A DNA stretch of 9,874 bases from Pseudomonadota bacterium. GTDB lineage: Bacteria > Pseudomonadota > Alphaproteobacteria > Caulobacterales > Caulobacteraceae. Of this stretch, positions 1-6,822 are shown piece by piece. Every line of letters starts with the position of its first letter. The first letter of the stretch is position 1. The notes under the pieces are model-generated. The model was not told the origin of the DNA. It worked only from the letters and a program-made list of their open reading frames with translations, and did no database searches. The stretch lies in the NCBI GenBank assembly GCA_023445955.1, contig JAEXJH010000458.1, positions 1-9,874 of the forward strand, written 5' to 3'. A program made the position numbers and the translations under genes.

Positions 1-1
1 C

Positions 2-38
2 GAAACCTCGTCCTTCGACAAGCTCAGGATGAGGTTTC
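2..38 (+). repeat. Palindromic hairpin repeat, copy A
   Basis: The outer arms GAAACCTCGTCCT (2-14) and AGGATGAGGTTTC (26-38) pair over 13 bases with one G-T wobble, leaving an 11-base loop (15-25). Bases 6-34 recur as an exact reverse complement at 62-90. Because of the wobble, the stem is complete only in RNA read rightward; the leftward transcript would carry a C-A mismatch. No T-run follows, so it is not a classical intrinsic terminator. From memory, the core CTTCGACAAGCTCAGGATGA is a dispersed intergenic element in many alphaproteobacterial genomes; I could not verify copy number here. Confidence 0.85.
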
Positions 39-57
39 TAGTGAACCGCCCTAGCCA

Positions 58-94
58 TGATCCTCATCCTGAGCTTGTCGAAGGACGAGGATCA
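58..94 (-). repeat. Palindromic hairpin repeat, copy B, inverted
   Basis: This is copy A in the opposite orientation, 19 bases away. The 29-base core (62-90) is identical, but the four outermost bases on each side differ (TGAT/ATCA instead of GAAA/TTTC) and still pair, so the change is compensated on both sides. Read leftward, as in rnr mRNA, it forms a full 13-pair stem with one G-U wobble and an 11-base loop. It begins 10 bases past the rnr stop codon and may protect or define the 3' end of that message. No U-run follows. Confidence 0.85.
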
Positions 95-104
95 CGCACT
101 AGGT

Positions 105-2387
105 CTACCGCCGCTTCCCGCGCCGGACGCCCTTCGGCAACCCGCCACGCGGCTTCACCGCCGCCTGCCGCCTTGCCCCCAACCTTGGACGCGGCATCTT
201 CGGATCCGCCGGCAGCGGGTCGCTCAGCATCTCAAACAGCAGGCCGCCGGTTACCGGCGTGGCCTCGACCAGCTTGACCTCGACGTTCATGCCTAGCGTC
301 CAGCGTTGGCCGGTGCGGTCGCCGACCAGGGCGTGAAGCTTCTCGTCGTGGACGAAGAACTCCTGGCCCAGGGTCGAGACCGGCACCAGGCCGTCGGCGC
401 CGGTGTCGGCCAGCTTGATGAACAGGCCAAAGCGCGTGACGCCGGTGACCCGGCCCGCGAACGTCGCGCCCACGCGGTCGGCCAGGAAGGCGGCGATGTA
501 GCGGTCGGTGGCGTCGCGCTCGGCGGCCATGGCCCGGCGCTCGGCGTGGGTGATGACCTCGGCCGTGTCCTTGATCTGGGCGATGTCCTGGGCGGTGAGG
601 CCGTCGTCGCCCAGGCCCAGGGCCCGGATCAGGCCCCGGTGGACGATCAGGTCGGCATAGCGGCGGATCGGGCTGGTGAAGTGGGCGTACTTGGCCAGGT
701 TCAGGCCGAAGTGGCCGATGTTGTCGCTGTTGTAGTGGGCCTGCATCTGGGTGCGCAGAACCACCTCGTTGATGATCGCCGCATTGGCGCCCTCGCGCGT
801 CTCGTCCAGCAGCTTGTTGAAGCGCGAGGTCTGCGGGGCCTGGCCCTTGTCCCAGCGGATATCCAGCGTCTGCAGGAAGTCGGCGAGGTTCTGCATCTTC
901 TCCAGGCTGGGCGTGTCGTGCACCCGGTAGATCAGGGGCGAGCGCTTGCCCTCCAGGCTCTCGGCGGCGCAGACATTGGCCTGCACCATCATCTCCTCGA
1001 TCAGCTTGTGGGCTTCTAGGCTGGCGCGCTTGGTGATCGAGAGGATCTCGCCCTCGCGGATGATGATCCGGCGCTCGTCGCTCTCGATCGCCAGGGGCGA
1101 GCGTGCGTCGCGGCCGATCTTCATCGTCCGATAGGCTTCCCACAGGGGCCGCAGGATCGGCTCCAGCAGCGGGCCGCTCTTGTCGTCGGGCTGGCCGTCG
1201 ATGGCCGACTGGGCCTGCTCGTAGGACAGCTTGGCGGCCGAGCGCATCAGGCCGCGCACGAACTTGTGGCCCTTCTTGCGGCCTGATTTGTCGAACACCA
1301 TCCGCACGGCCAGCGTGGCGCGGTTCTCGCTCTCGCGCAGCGAGCACAGGCCGTTCGACAGGGTCTCGGGAAGCATCGGCTCGACGCGGTCGGGGAAGTA
1401 GACGCTGTTGCCCTTCTCGCGGGCGTCGCGGTCCAGGGCCGAGCCGGGGCGGACGTAAGCCGCGACGTCGGCGATGGCGACCCAGACCACCCAGCCGCCG
1501 ACATTGGTCGCGTCTTCGTCGAGGTGGGCGAAGACGGCGTCGTCGTGGTCGCGGGCGTCCACCGGGTCGATGGTCACGAACGGCAGATGCCGCAGGTCTT
1601 CACGGCCCGTCAGCGTCGGCTCGACGGCGGCCTTGGCCTCGCGCTCGGCCTCGTCGGAGAAGCCGGTCGGGATGCCGTGGCTGTGGATGGCGATCAGCGA
1701 GGCCGCGCGGGGATCGTTCTCGGTCCCGACCACCTCCAGCACCTTGCCGGGCTTGGGACCGTAGCGGCCGCCGTGCGTGCCGACCTGGGCCAGGACGAGA
1801 TCGCCGTCCTTGAAGTCGTGGGCGACGCTGGGATCCAGGACCAGGACGTCCTTGGACTTGCGGTCTACCGGCTCGACGCGGATTTCCTTGCGGTGCTTGC
1901 GGATGACGCCCAGCACCTTGTGGGCGCTCTGGCCCAGCTTCTTGATCAGCTTGGCCTCGAACTCGCCGGTCTCCAGGCGCTCGAAGCGGACCAGCAGGCG
2001 GTCGCCCAGGCCCGGCGCGCCCGCGGCGGCCTCGCCCTTGGTCGGGGCCAGGCGGACGTTCGGCACGTCGTCGTCGGACTTGGTCAGCTTGACGTAGAGC
2101 TCGCCATCGCCGTCCCGCTCGACCACGTCGGCCACGCCGACGGGGGGCAGGGAGCCGGCTTCGGCGAAGCCCTTGCGGCCGCGCTTGGCCAGTGCGCCCT
2201 GGGCTTCCAGCTCGCGGATCATCTCGCGCAGGGCCCGGCGGTCGGCGCCCTTCAGGCCGAAGTGGCGGGCGATGTCGGCCTTGCCGCTCTCGCCGGCGTC
2301 GCGCAGGAACGCGATCAGCGTGTCGCGGTCGGGCAGGCCCGCAGGCGGCTTGGGTTTGAAAGTCTTGGTCGGGCGAAGTTTGGCCAT
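105..2387 (-). CDS. rnr: Ribonuclease R (3'-5' exoribonuclease)
   Basis: This is a processive, Mg-dependent 3'-5' exoribonuclease of the RNB (RNase II/R) family that degrades structured RNA in the cytoplasm. The protein is 760 residues, normal for RNase R. In order it has an N-terminal winged-helix-like segment (about 10-75), OB/cold-shock-type RNA-binding regions (about 80-240), the RNB catalytic core (about 260-590) and an S1 domain (about 642-720, with GRVTGVTRFGLFIKL). It ends in an Arg/Lys-rich tail typical of RNase R rather than RNase II. The catalytic Asp cluster is visible in IDPVDARDHDDAV (Asp274, 280, 282, 283), and the conserved HFTSPIRRYADL lies near 569-580. I chose ATG at 2387 because TAAGG precedes it at a 6-base spacing; a TTG ten codons upstream (2417) has no such support. 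It is the last gene of the topA block. Confidence 0.96.
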   Translation of the reverse strand: MAKLRPTKTFKPKPPAGLPDRDTLIAFLRDAGESGKADIARHFGLKGADRRALREMIRELEAQGALAKRGRKGFAEAGSLPPVGVADVVERDGDGELYVKLTKSDDDVPNVRLAPTKGEAAAGAPGLGDRLLVRFERLETGEFEAKLIKKLGQSAHKVLGVIRKHRKEIRVEPVDRKSKDVLVLDPSVAHDFKDGDLVLAQVGTHGGRYGPKPGKVLEVVGTENDPRAASLIAIHSHGIPTGFSDEAEREAKAAVEPTLTGREDLRHLPFVTIDPVDARDHDDAVFAHLDEDATNVGGWVVWVAIADVAAYVRPGSALDRDAREKGNSVYFPDRVEPMLPETLSNGLCSLRESENRATLAVRMVFDKSGRKKGHKFVRGLMRSAAKLSYEQAQSAIDGQPDDKSGPLLEPILRPLWEAYRTMKIGRDARSPLAIESDERRIIIREGEILSITKRASLEAHKLIEEMMVQANVCAAESLEGKRSPLIYRVHDTPSLEKMQNLADFLQTLDIRWDKGQAPQTSRFNKLLDETREGANAAIINEVVLRTQMQAHYNSDNIGHFGLNLAKYAHFTSPIRRYADLIVHRGLIRALGLGDDGLTAQDIAQIKDTAEVITHAERRAMAAERDATDRYIAAFLADRVGATFAGRVTGVTRFGLFIKLADTGADGLVPVSTLGQEFFVHDEKLHALVGDRTGQRWTLGMNVEVKLVEATPVTGGLLFEMLSDPLPADPKMPRPRLGARRQAAVKPRGGLPKGVRRGKRR

Positions 2388-2393
2388 GCCCTG

Positions 2394-2398
2394 CCTTA
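2394..2398 (-). promoter_or_regulatory. Ribosome binding site of rnr
   Basis: On the leftward strand TAAGG stands 6 bases before ATG at 2387. It decides the rnr start against the TTG at 2417, which would add ten residues. Confidence 0.6.
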
Positions 2399-2442
2399 CC
2401 GCGTTACGGGGGGGCAAGGCCAGTCAACGGCGCGCGAGAGGC

Positions 2443-2817
2443 CTAGTACAGGTCTTCGATCGACTTCGGAGGGGCAGGCTCGACCGGCTTTGGCGTGGCG
2501 GTCGGGGTGACAGCCGCCGCAATCGGAGCCGCCGCGGGTGGGGCCTCGATCACCGGCGGGGCTTCCTGCTCGGCGGTCTGGACCTCGACGGCCTTGGGCT
2601 TGGGCTTCTCGACCGGCGGCGGCTCGTAGGCGAGGGCGGGGGCGGCGTCCTTGACCGGCACGCCTGAGACTTCCGCCAACGGCTGCTTGGAGGTCTCCAT
2701 GCCGCCGCGGTCGATCTTCATGGCGTTGGTGATCCCCATGGCGAAGCCGCCCACGCAGCACAGGATCAGCGCGGACACCACGACATGAAGCGGCAGGGGA
2801 CGTTCCAGCGTCGTCAT
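2443..2817 (-). CDS. Hypothetical membrane-anchored Pro/Ala-rich protein
   Basis: I do not recognise this 124-residue protein. It has a short N-terminus, one hydrophobic segment (about 10-30, including VVVSALILCCVGG, with a Cys pair at 20-21), and then a low-complexity tail from about residue 50 to the end, rich in Pro, Ala, Glu and Lys, with roughly 18 prolines in the last 70 residues. The C-terminus is SIEDLY. No enzymatic motif is visible. It is most simply a single-pass inner-membrane protein with an extended tail, probably periplasmic, though charges around the helix do not settle the topology. It lies 37 bases after topA and 55 before rnr on the same strand, so it is probably cotranscribed with both. 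Codon use matches its neighbours, which supports a real gene. A loose GGAGGGGAG lies about 13 bases before the ATG. Confidence 0.8.
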   Translation of the reverse strand: MTTLERPLPLHVVVSALILCCVGGFAMGITNAMKIDRGGMETSKQPLAEVSGVPVKDAAPALAYEPPPVEKPKPKAVEVQTAEQEAPPVIEAPPAAAPIAAAVTPTATPKPVEPAPPKSIEDLY

Positions 2818-2854
2818 GCTCGAAACCTACTCCCCTCCCGATCCGCTGGCCAGA

Positions 2855-5578
2855 CTAGGCTTCGTCGTCCCACGGCGTAGCGCCGTCGTCCGAGGAGGCT
2901 TCGACCCCAACCTTTTCTTTAGGGGCCTTGGGCGCGGCCTTTTTCGCCGCCGGCTTCTTGGCGGCGGGCTTTTTCGCGGCCGTCTTTTTGGCCGGCGCGT
3001 CGCCTTCCGCCTTGGGGGCCTTCGAAGCCGGGGCCTTCTTCGGCGCAGGGGCCTTCTTCGCCGGCTTCTTGCCGCCGCCTTTGGCGGCGCGCTCGGCGAT
3101 CAGGGCCACGGCCTCTTCCATGGTGATGGAGGCCGGGTCCTTGCCCTTGGGCACGTTGGCGTTGGTGTCGCCGTGCTTGATGTAGGGGCCAAAGCGTCCC
3201 GACAGCACGCGCACCGGCTTGCCGTCCTCGGGGTGGGCGCCAATCTCGGCCAGGGCCGTCGCGGCGCCACGCTGAGGACGTCCGCCGCCGGCGCGCTTGT
3301 CGGCCAGGATGGCGACGGCGCGGTTCAGGCCGACGTCGAACACCTCGTCGGCGTTCTCCAGGTTGGCGTAGGTGCCGTCGTGCAGCACGAACGGTCCGAA
3401 GCGCCCCAGGCCCGCGGTGATGACCTTGCCATCGTCCGGGTGCTTGCCGACTTCACGCGGCAGCGAGAGCAGGCGCAGGGCCTTTTCCAGGTCCATGGCC
3501 GAGGCGATCCAGCCCTTGGGCAGGGACGAACGCTTGGGCTTGTCGCCGCTACCCTCGGCCGCCAGCTCCTCGACATAGGGACCAAAGCGGCCGTTTTTCA
3601 GCCACACGGCCAGGCCGGTCGCGGGGTTGAGGCCCAGTTCCTTGTCGGCGCTTTCGGCCTCGCCGTCGCCTTCCGACACGCCCAGTTGGCGGGTGTAGCG
3701 GCACTCGGGATAGTTCGAGCAGCCGATGAAGGCCCCGAACTTGCCGGTCTTCAGCGAAAGCTGGCCGACATTGCAGGTCGGGCACAGGCGCGGGTTCGAG
3801 CCATCGCCCTTGTCGGGGAAGATGTGCGGACCCAGGGCCTCGTTCAGCGCGTCCAGGACGTTGGTGGTGCGCAGCTCGGCGATCTCGCCTACGGCGGCGT
3901 GGAAGTCCTTCCAGAAGTCGCGGAGAAACTGTTTCCAGTCCAGCTTGCCGTCGGAGACCAGATCAAGCTGCTCCTCGAGCGCGGCCGTGAAGTCGTATTC
4001 CACGTAGCGGCGGAAGAACTGCTCCAGGAACGCGGTGACCAGGCGGCCCTTGTCCTCGGGGACGAAGCGCTGCTTGTCCATCTTCACGTATTCGCGGTCG
4101 CGCAGCACGGTCAGGACCGAGGCGTAGGTCGACGGACGGCCGATCCCCAGCTCTTCCATCTTCTTGACCAGGCTGGCTTCCGAATAACGCGGCGGCGGTT
4201 CGGTGAAGTGCTGGTCGGCGCGGGCCTCGATGACCTTGGCGGCAGCGCCTTCCTCGATCATCGGCAGGCGGGCGCTGTCCTCGTCGCCCTCGTCGTCGCG
4301 GCCTTCCTCATAGACGGCCAGATAGCCGGGGAAGAGCACGACCTGGCCCGTGGCGCGCAGGCCGGTCTGGCCGTCGCTGCTTTCCAGGTCGACCGTGGTG
4401 CGCTCGATGCGGGCGCTTTCCATCTGGGAGGCGATCATCCGCTTCCAGATCAGCTCGTAGAGGCGGCCCAGGTCCGACTCCAGGCGCAGCGAGCCGGGGT
4501 TGCGGTTCAGGCTGGTCGGCCGGATGGCTTCGTGGGCCTCCTGCGCGTTCTTGGCCTTGGCCTTGTAGTAGCGCGGGGTCTCGGGGACGTAATTGGCGCC
4601 ATAGACATTGCCAATCACGCTGCGCGCTTCGGCGATGCCTTCCGGCTCGACCGACACGCCGTCGGTCCGCATGTAGGTGATCAGACCGACGGTCTCGCCG
4701 CCGATGTCGATGCCTTCGTACAGCTTCTGCGCGGCCTGCATGGTGCGCTGGGCGGAGAAGCCGAGCTTGCGGGCAGCTTCTTGCTGAAGCGTCGAGGTGG
4801 TGAAGGGCGGGGCGGGCGAGCGCTTGCCAGGCTTCTTCTCGACGGCGGCGACCTTGAACACGGCCGCGCCCACGGCGGCCTTGGCGGCCAGGGCCGAGGT
4901 CTCGTTGCCGAGATCGAACTTGGTGAGCTTCTTGCCCTCGTGCTTGACCAGGCGGGCCAGGAACGGATCGGCGCCGGCCGAGACGTCGGCGTCGACGGTC
5001 CAGTATTCCTGGGTCTTGAAGCGCTCGATCTCCAGCTCGCGGTCGACGATGAGGCGCAGGCAGACCGACTGCACGCGGCCGGCCGAGCGGCTGCCCGGCA
5101 GCTTGCGCCACAGCACCGGCGAGAGGGTGAAGCCGACGAGATAGTCGAGGGCGCGGCGGGCCAGATAGGCCTCGACCAGCTCCATGTCGACGTCGCGCGG
5201 ATTGGCCATGGCCTCCAGCACGGACGTCTTGGTGATGGCGTTGAAGGTGACGCGCTGGACGGCCTTGTCCTTCAGCGCCTTCTTCTTGTTCAGCACTTCC
5301 AGGACGTGCCAGCTGATCGCTTCCCCTTCGCGATCCGGGTCGGTGGCCAGAATCAGGCGGTCGGCCTTCTTCATGGCGTCGACGATGTCGCTGACGCGCT
5401 TGGAGGCCTTGGCGTCGACTTCCCAGCTCATGGCGAAGTCGTTGTCCGGCTCGACCGAGCCGTCCTTGGACGGCAGATCGCGGATATGCCCGTAGGAAGC
5501 GAGAACCGTGTAGTCGGACCCGAGATACTTGTTGATGGTCTTGGCCTTGGCCGGGCTCTCGACGACGACGACGTTCAT
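2855..5578 (-). CDS. topA: DNA topoisomerase I (type IA)
   Basis: Type IA topoisomerase that relaxes negative supercoils by passing a strand through a transient 5'-phosphotyrosyl break; 907 residues. The Toprim domain (about 1-130) shows VVVESPAKAK with Glu7 and TDPDREGEAI with Asp80, Asp82 and Glu84. The core (about 133-570) contains TYMRTDGVS, with Tyr302 as the catalytic residue and Arg304 beside it. A four-cysteine zinc finger follows (C599, C602, C620, C626). Then come three cysteine-free repeats carrying GRFGP near 663, 725 and 794, the common alphaproteobacterial arrangement instead of several zinc fingers. The end is an unusual Lys/Ala/Pro-rich stretch (about 836-890) followed by an acidic tip (SSDDGATPWDDEA). 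The ATG at 5578 begins directly with the conserved Toprim strand; the ribosome binding site is weak (AAGAG). It is the first gene of the topA-hypothetical-rnr block. Confidence 0.98.
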   Translation of the reverse strand: MNVVVVESPAKAKTINKYLGSDYTVLASYGHIRDLPSKDGSVEPDNDFAMSWEVDAKASKRVSDIVDAMKKADRLILATDPDREGEAISWHVLEVLNKKKALKDKAVQRVTFNAITKTSVLEAMANPRDVDMELVEAYLARRALDYLVGFTLSPVLWRKLPGSRSAGRVQSVCLRLIVDRELEIERFKTQEYWTVDADVSAGADPFLARLVKHEGKKLTKFDLGNETSALAAKAAVGAAVFKVAAVEKKPGKRSPAPPFTTSTLQQEAARKLGFSAQRTMQAAQKLYEGIDIGGETVGLITYMRTDGVSVEPEGIAEARSVIGNVYGANYVPETPRYYKAKAKNAQEAHEAIRPTSLNRNPGSLRLESDLGRLYELIWKRMIASQMESARIERTTVDLESSDGQTGLRATGQVVLFPGYLAVYEEGRDDEGDEDSARLPMIEEGAAAKVIEARADQHFTEPPPRYSEASLVKKMEELGIGRPSTYASVLTVLRDREYVKMDKQRFVPEDKGRLVTAFLEQFFRRYVEYDFTAALEEQLDLVSDGKLDWKQFLRDFWKDFHAAVGEIAELRTTNVLDALNEALGPHIFPDKGDGSNPRLCPTCNVGQLSLKTGKFGAFIGCSNYPECRYTRQLGVSEGDGEAESADKELGLNPATGLAVWLKNGRFGPYVEELAAEGSGDKPKRSSLPKGWIASAMDLEKALRLLSLPREVGKHPDDGKVITAGLGRFGPFVLHDGTYANLENADEVFDVGLNRAVAILADKRAGGGRPQRGAATALAEIGAHPEDGKPVRVLSGRFGPYIKHGDTNANVPKGKDPASITMEEAVALIAERAAKGGGKKPAKKAPAPKKAPASKAPKAEGDAPAKKTAAKKPAAKKPAAKKAAPKAPKEKVGVEASSDDGATPWDDEA

Positions 5579-5581
5579 TCT

Positions 5582-5657
5582 GACTCTTGTTCAGGAAATT
5601 GGGATCGCCCGGAAGGCGAGCGCCGGGAAAGTGGGGGCTTCACCCTGGGTCTGTCAA
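5582..5657 (-). promoter_or_regulatory. Candidate topA leader: TTGACA box and GANTC site
   Basis: On the topA strand a perfect TTGACA lies at 5657-5652. No convincing -10 box sits 16-18 bases downstream (CCACTT at best), so the promoter call is weak. A GAGTC (5582-5586), the GANTC target of the CcrM adenine methyltransferase of alphaproteobacteria, lies three bases upstream of the topA ATG. Confidence 0.25.
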
Positions 5658-5759
5658 CGGAAGGACCCGTAAAACAGTGAGGCTTGGGCGTCTGGTAGGC
5701 GCTTGTTAAGGCCATTGCACGACAATGCGATGGTTAGTTCTACGACTGCATTGAGCCCG

Positions 5760-5930
5760 ATGGACCTGACCGTCAATCGGATCGCCACCGAGGCCTATGT
5801 CTCGCCGATCCGTCCGATCAAGCCTGTGACCTCGAACGCCGAACGCGCGGAGATCGCCGATCGGCTGAAGCAAGCCGTGCGCGCGACGCCGGCGGCGGGT
5901 ACGGGGCTGCTGGTCGACCTGTCGGTCTGA
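5760..5930 (+). CDS. Small hypothetical protein (56 residues)
   Basis: I do not recognise this protein. From ATG 5760 it is 56 residues, starting MDLTVNRIATEAYV and ending GLLVDLSV. A probable amphipathic helix covers about 28-44 (AERAEIADRLKQAVRAT). There is no signal peptide, membrane segment or cysteine. Third codon positions are strongly G/C from 5760 onward, which argues that the frame is coding. An in-frame ATG at 5730 would add ten residues (MVSSTTALSP), but those codons have mostly A/T third positions and no ribosome binding site; only a weak GAG stands before 5760. It is transcribed divergently from topA and followed 100 bases later by the TonB-like gene. An annotation pipeline could equally choose 5730. 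Confidence 0.6.
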   Translation: MDLTVNRIATEAYVSPIRPIKPVTSNAERAEIADRLKQAVRATPAAGTGLLVDLSV

Positions 5931-5976
5931 ACCCTTCCTTCAAGCTAGACCAATCGCCACGTTCCTGACGCGGGGA

Positions 5977-5992
5977 CGTGACCTAAGTCACA
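5977..5992. promoter_or_regulatory. CRP/FNR-type palindromic operator
   Basis: CGTGACCTAAGTCACA contains the perfect inverted repeat GTGAC-CTAA-GTCAC (5978-5991). It fits the CRP-type pattern TGTGA-N6-TCACA at nine of the ten specified positions, and the CTAA spacer also resembles FNR/FixK boxes. Its centre is about 46 bases before the ATG of the TonB-like gene, so it could control that gene if transcription begins very close to the start codon. Which regulator binds cannot be read from the sequence. Confidence 0.4.
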
Positions 5993-6030
5993 TCTTGGGC
6001 CGGCGCTTCGGCCTGTGACGCGGCGGACTG

Positions 6031-6822
6031 ATGGCGCACTGGAGACGACGCGGCGGGAAGGGCGTGGCCCTGGTCGTGAGCATTGGCGCGCATGTCGCCG
6101 CCGTGGCCGTGCTGTTCGCCGCCCATGTGACGCCCATGGCTCCCGAGCCGCCGTCGGTGATGGTGTCGCTGGTCGATCCGCCGCCTCCACCGCCGCCGCC
6201 CCCTCCGCCGCCGCCCGCGCCCCACGATGCGCCCAAGTCGCCGGTGAAGGCGCCGGCCAAACCGCCTTCGCCCGAAAAGCCCAAGGCCGCCCCCAAGGCC
6301 GCGCCGCGCTCGCCCCTGCGCGTGACCAAGGCGCCCGTGCCCAAGGACGTCACACCGCTGCCCGCCAGCCGCAATCCCGGCCCCAGCCCGGTCATGGGCC
6401 TGGGCGAGTCCGAGCTGTTGGGCGCGGCGACCGCCGGCTCGGGGTCCGGCGGCGGAGGCGGCGGCGACGGCTGCGACATGGTCCGGCTGCTGCAGGAGGG
6501 GTTGCGCAAGAACCCCCGCGCTCGCGCCTCGTTGATGCGCGCCCACGGTACGACGGTCGCCGCCGGCCGCGCGCCTCTGGTCTGGAGCGGCGACTGGCAG
6601 CGGACCACAGGGGAGGAGGGCGACGGCCTGGCCGGCCTGCGCGAGATGATCATGATGGAGGTCGCGTTCGCTCCCGCCGCCTGCCGCGCCGAGCCGATGC
6701 GGGGCCTGGTGCTGATCTCCCTGAACGACGGTCCCGGCAGCGCGCGCTTCGTCTTGGGCGGCGGCCGTTGGCGGTGGTCGGACCTGCTGTTCGCCAAGGG
6801 CGCGCGCCGAAGCGGAGGCTAG
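6031..6822 (+). CDS. TonB-like Pro-rich protein, atypical C-terminus
   Basis: This 263-residue protein has the architecture of an energy-transducing TonB relative. It has a basic N-terminus (HWRRRGGK), one membrane helix (about 11-33) and a periplasm-facing Pro/Lys/Ala region (about 36-120). That region includes 13 consecutive prolines (50-62) and is followed by a Gly-rich linker (about 136-147). The last part (about 148-258) is a compact domain with two cysteines (C148, C218), CDMVRLLQEGLRKNP near its start, and APAACRAEPMRGLVLISLND plus GGGRWRWSDLL near its end. I do not recognise this domain, and it lacks the usual TonB C-terminal pattern, so coupling to outer-membrane receptors is not established. 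No exbB or exbD is in the window. The ATG is preceded only by a weak GGCGGA. The stop overlaps that of the convergent methyltransferase gene. The gene is surely coding; the TonB label rests on architecture. Confidence 0.75.
   Translation: MAHWRRRGGKGVALVVSIGAHVAAVAVLFAAHVTPMAPEPPSVMVSLVDPPPPPPPPPPPPPAPHDAPKSPVKAPAKPPSPEKPKAAPKAAPRSPLRVTKAPVPKDVTPLPASRNPGPSPVMGLGESELLGAATAGSGSGGGGGGDGCDMVRLLQEGLRKNPRARASLMRAHGTTVAAGRAPLVWSGDWQRTTGEEGDGLAGLREMIMMEVAFAPAACRAEPMRGLVLISLNDGPGSARFVLGGGRWRWSDLLFAKGARRSGG

Noticed and set aside
2413..2437. Internal promoter for rnr starting from TTGACT
   Set aside because: The -35-like hexamer has no plausible -10 box at 16-18 bases, and rnr is close enough to the gene before it to be cotranscribed.
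1524..2510. Rightward open frame of about 330 codons antisense to rnr
   Set aside because: Shadow of the rnr frame; it also runs over the rnr start and into the next gene, and has no recognisable domain or ribosome binding site.
2816..5680. Rightward open frame of about 950 codons antisense to topA
   Set aside because: It mirrors topA codon for codon in a G+C-rich genome. topA carries every catalytic motif of its family, and the antisense product is a repetitive Gly/Ala/Val/Leu/Arg sequence with no recognisable domain.
5690..5720. Possible sigma-54 or CtrA promoter for the small gene
   Set aside because: TGGTAGGCGCTTGTT lacks the GC at -12, and only single TTAA/TAACCAT half-sites are present without the correct spacing.
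5998..6013. Short hairpin GGCCG-N6-CGGCC as a terminator after the small gene
   Set aside because: Only five G/C pairs and no T-run; expected by chance in this composition.
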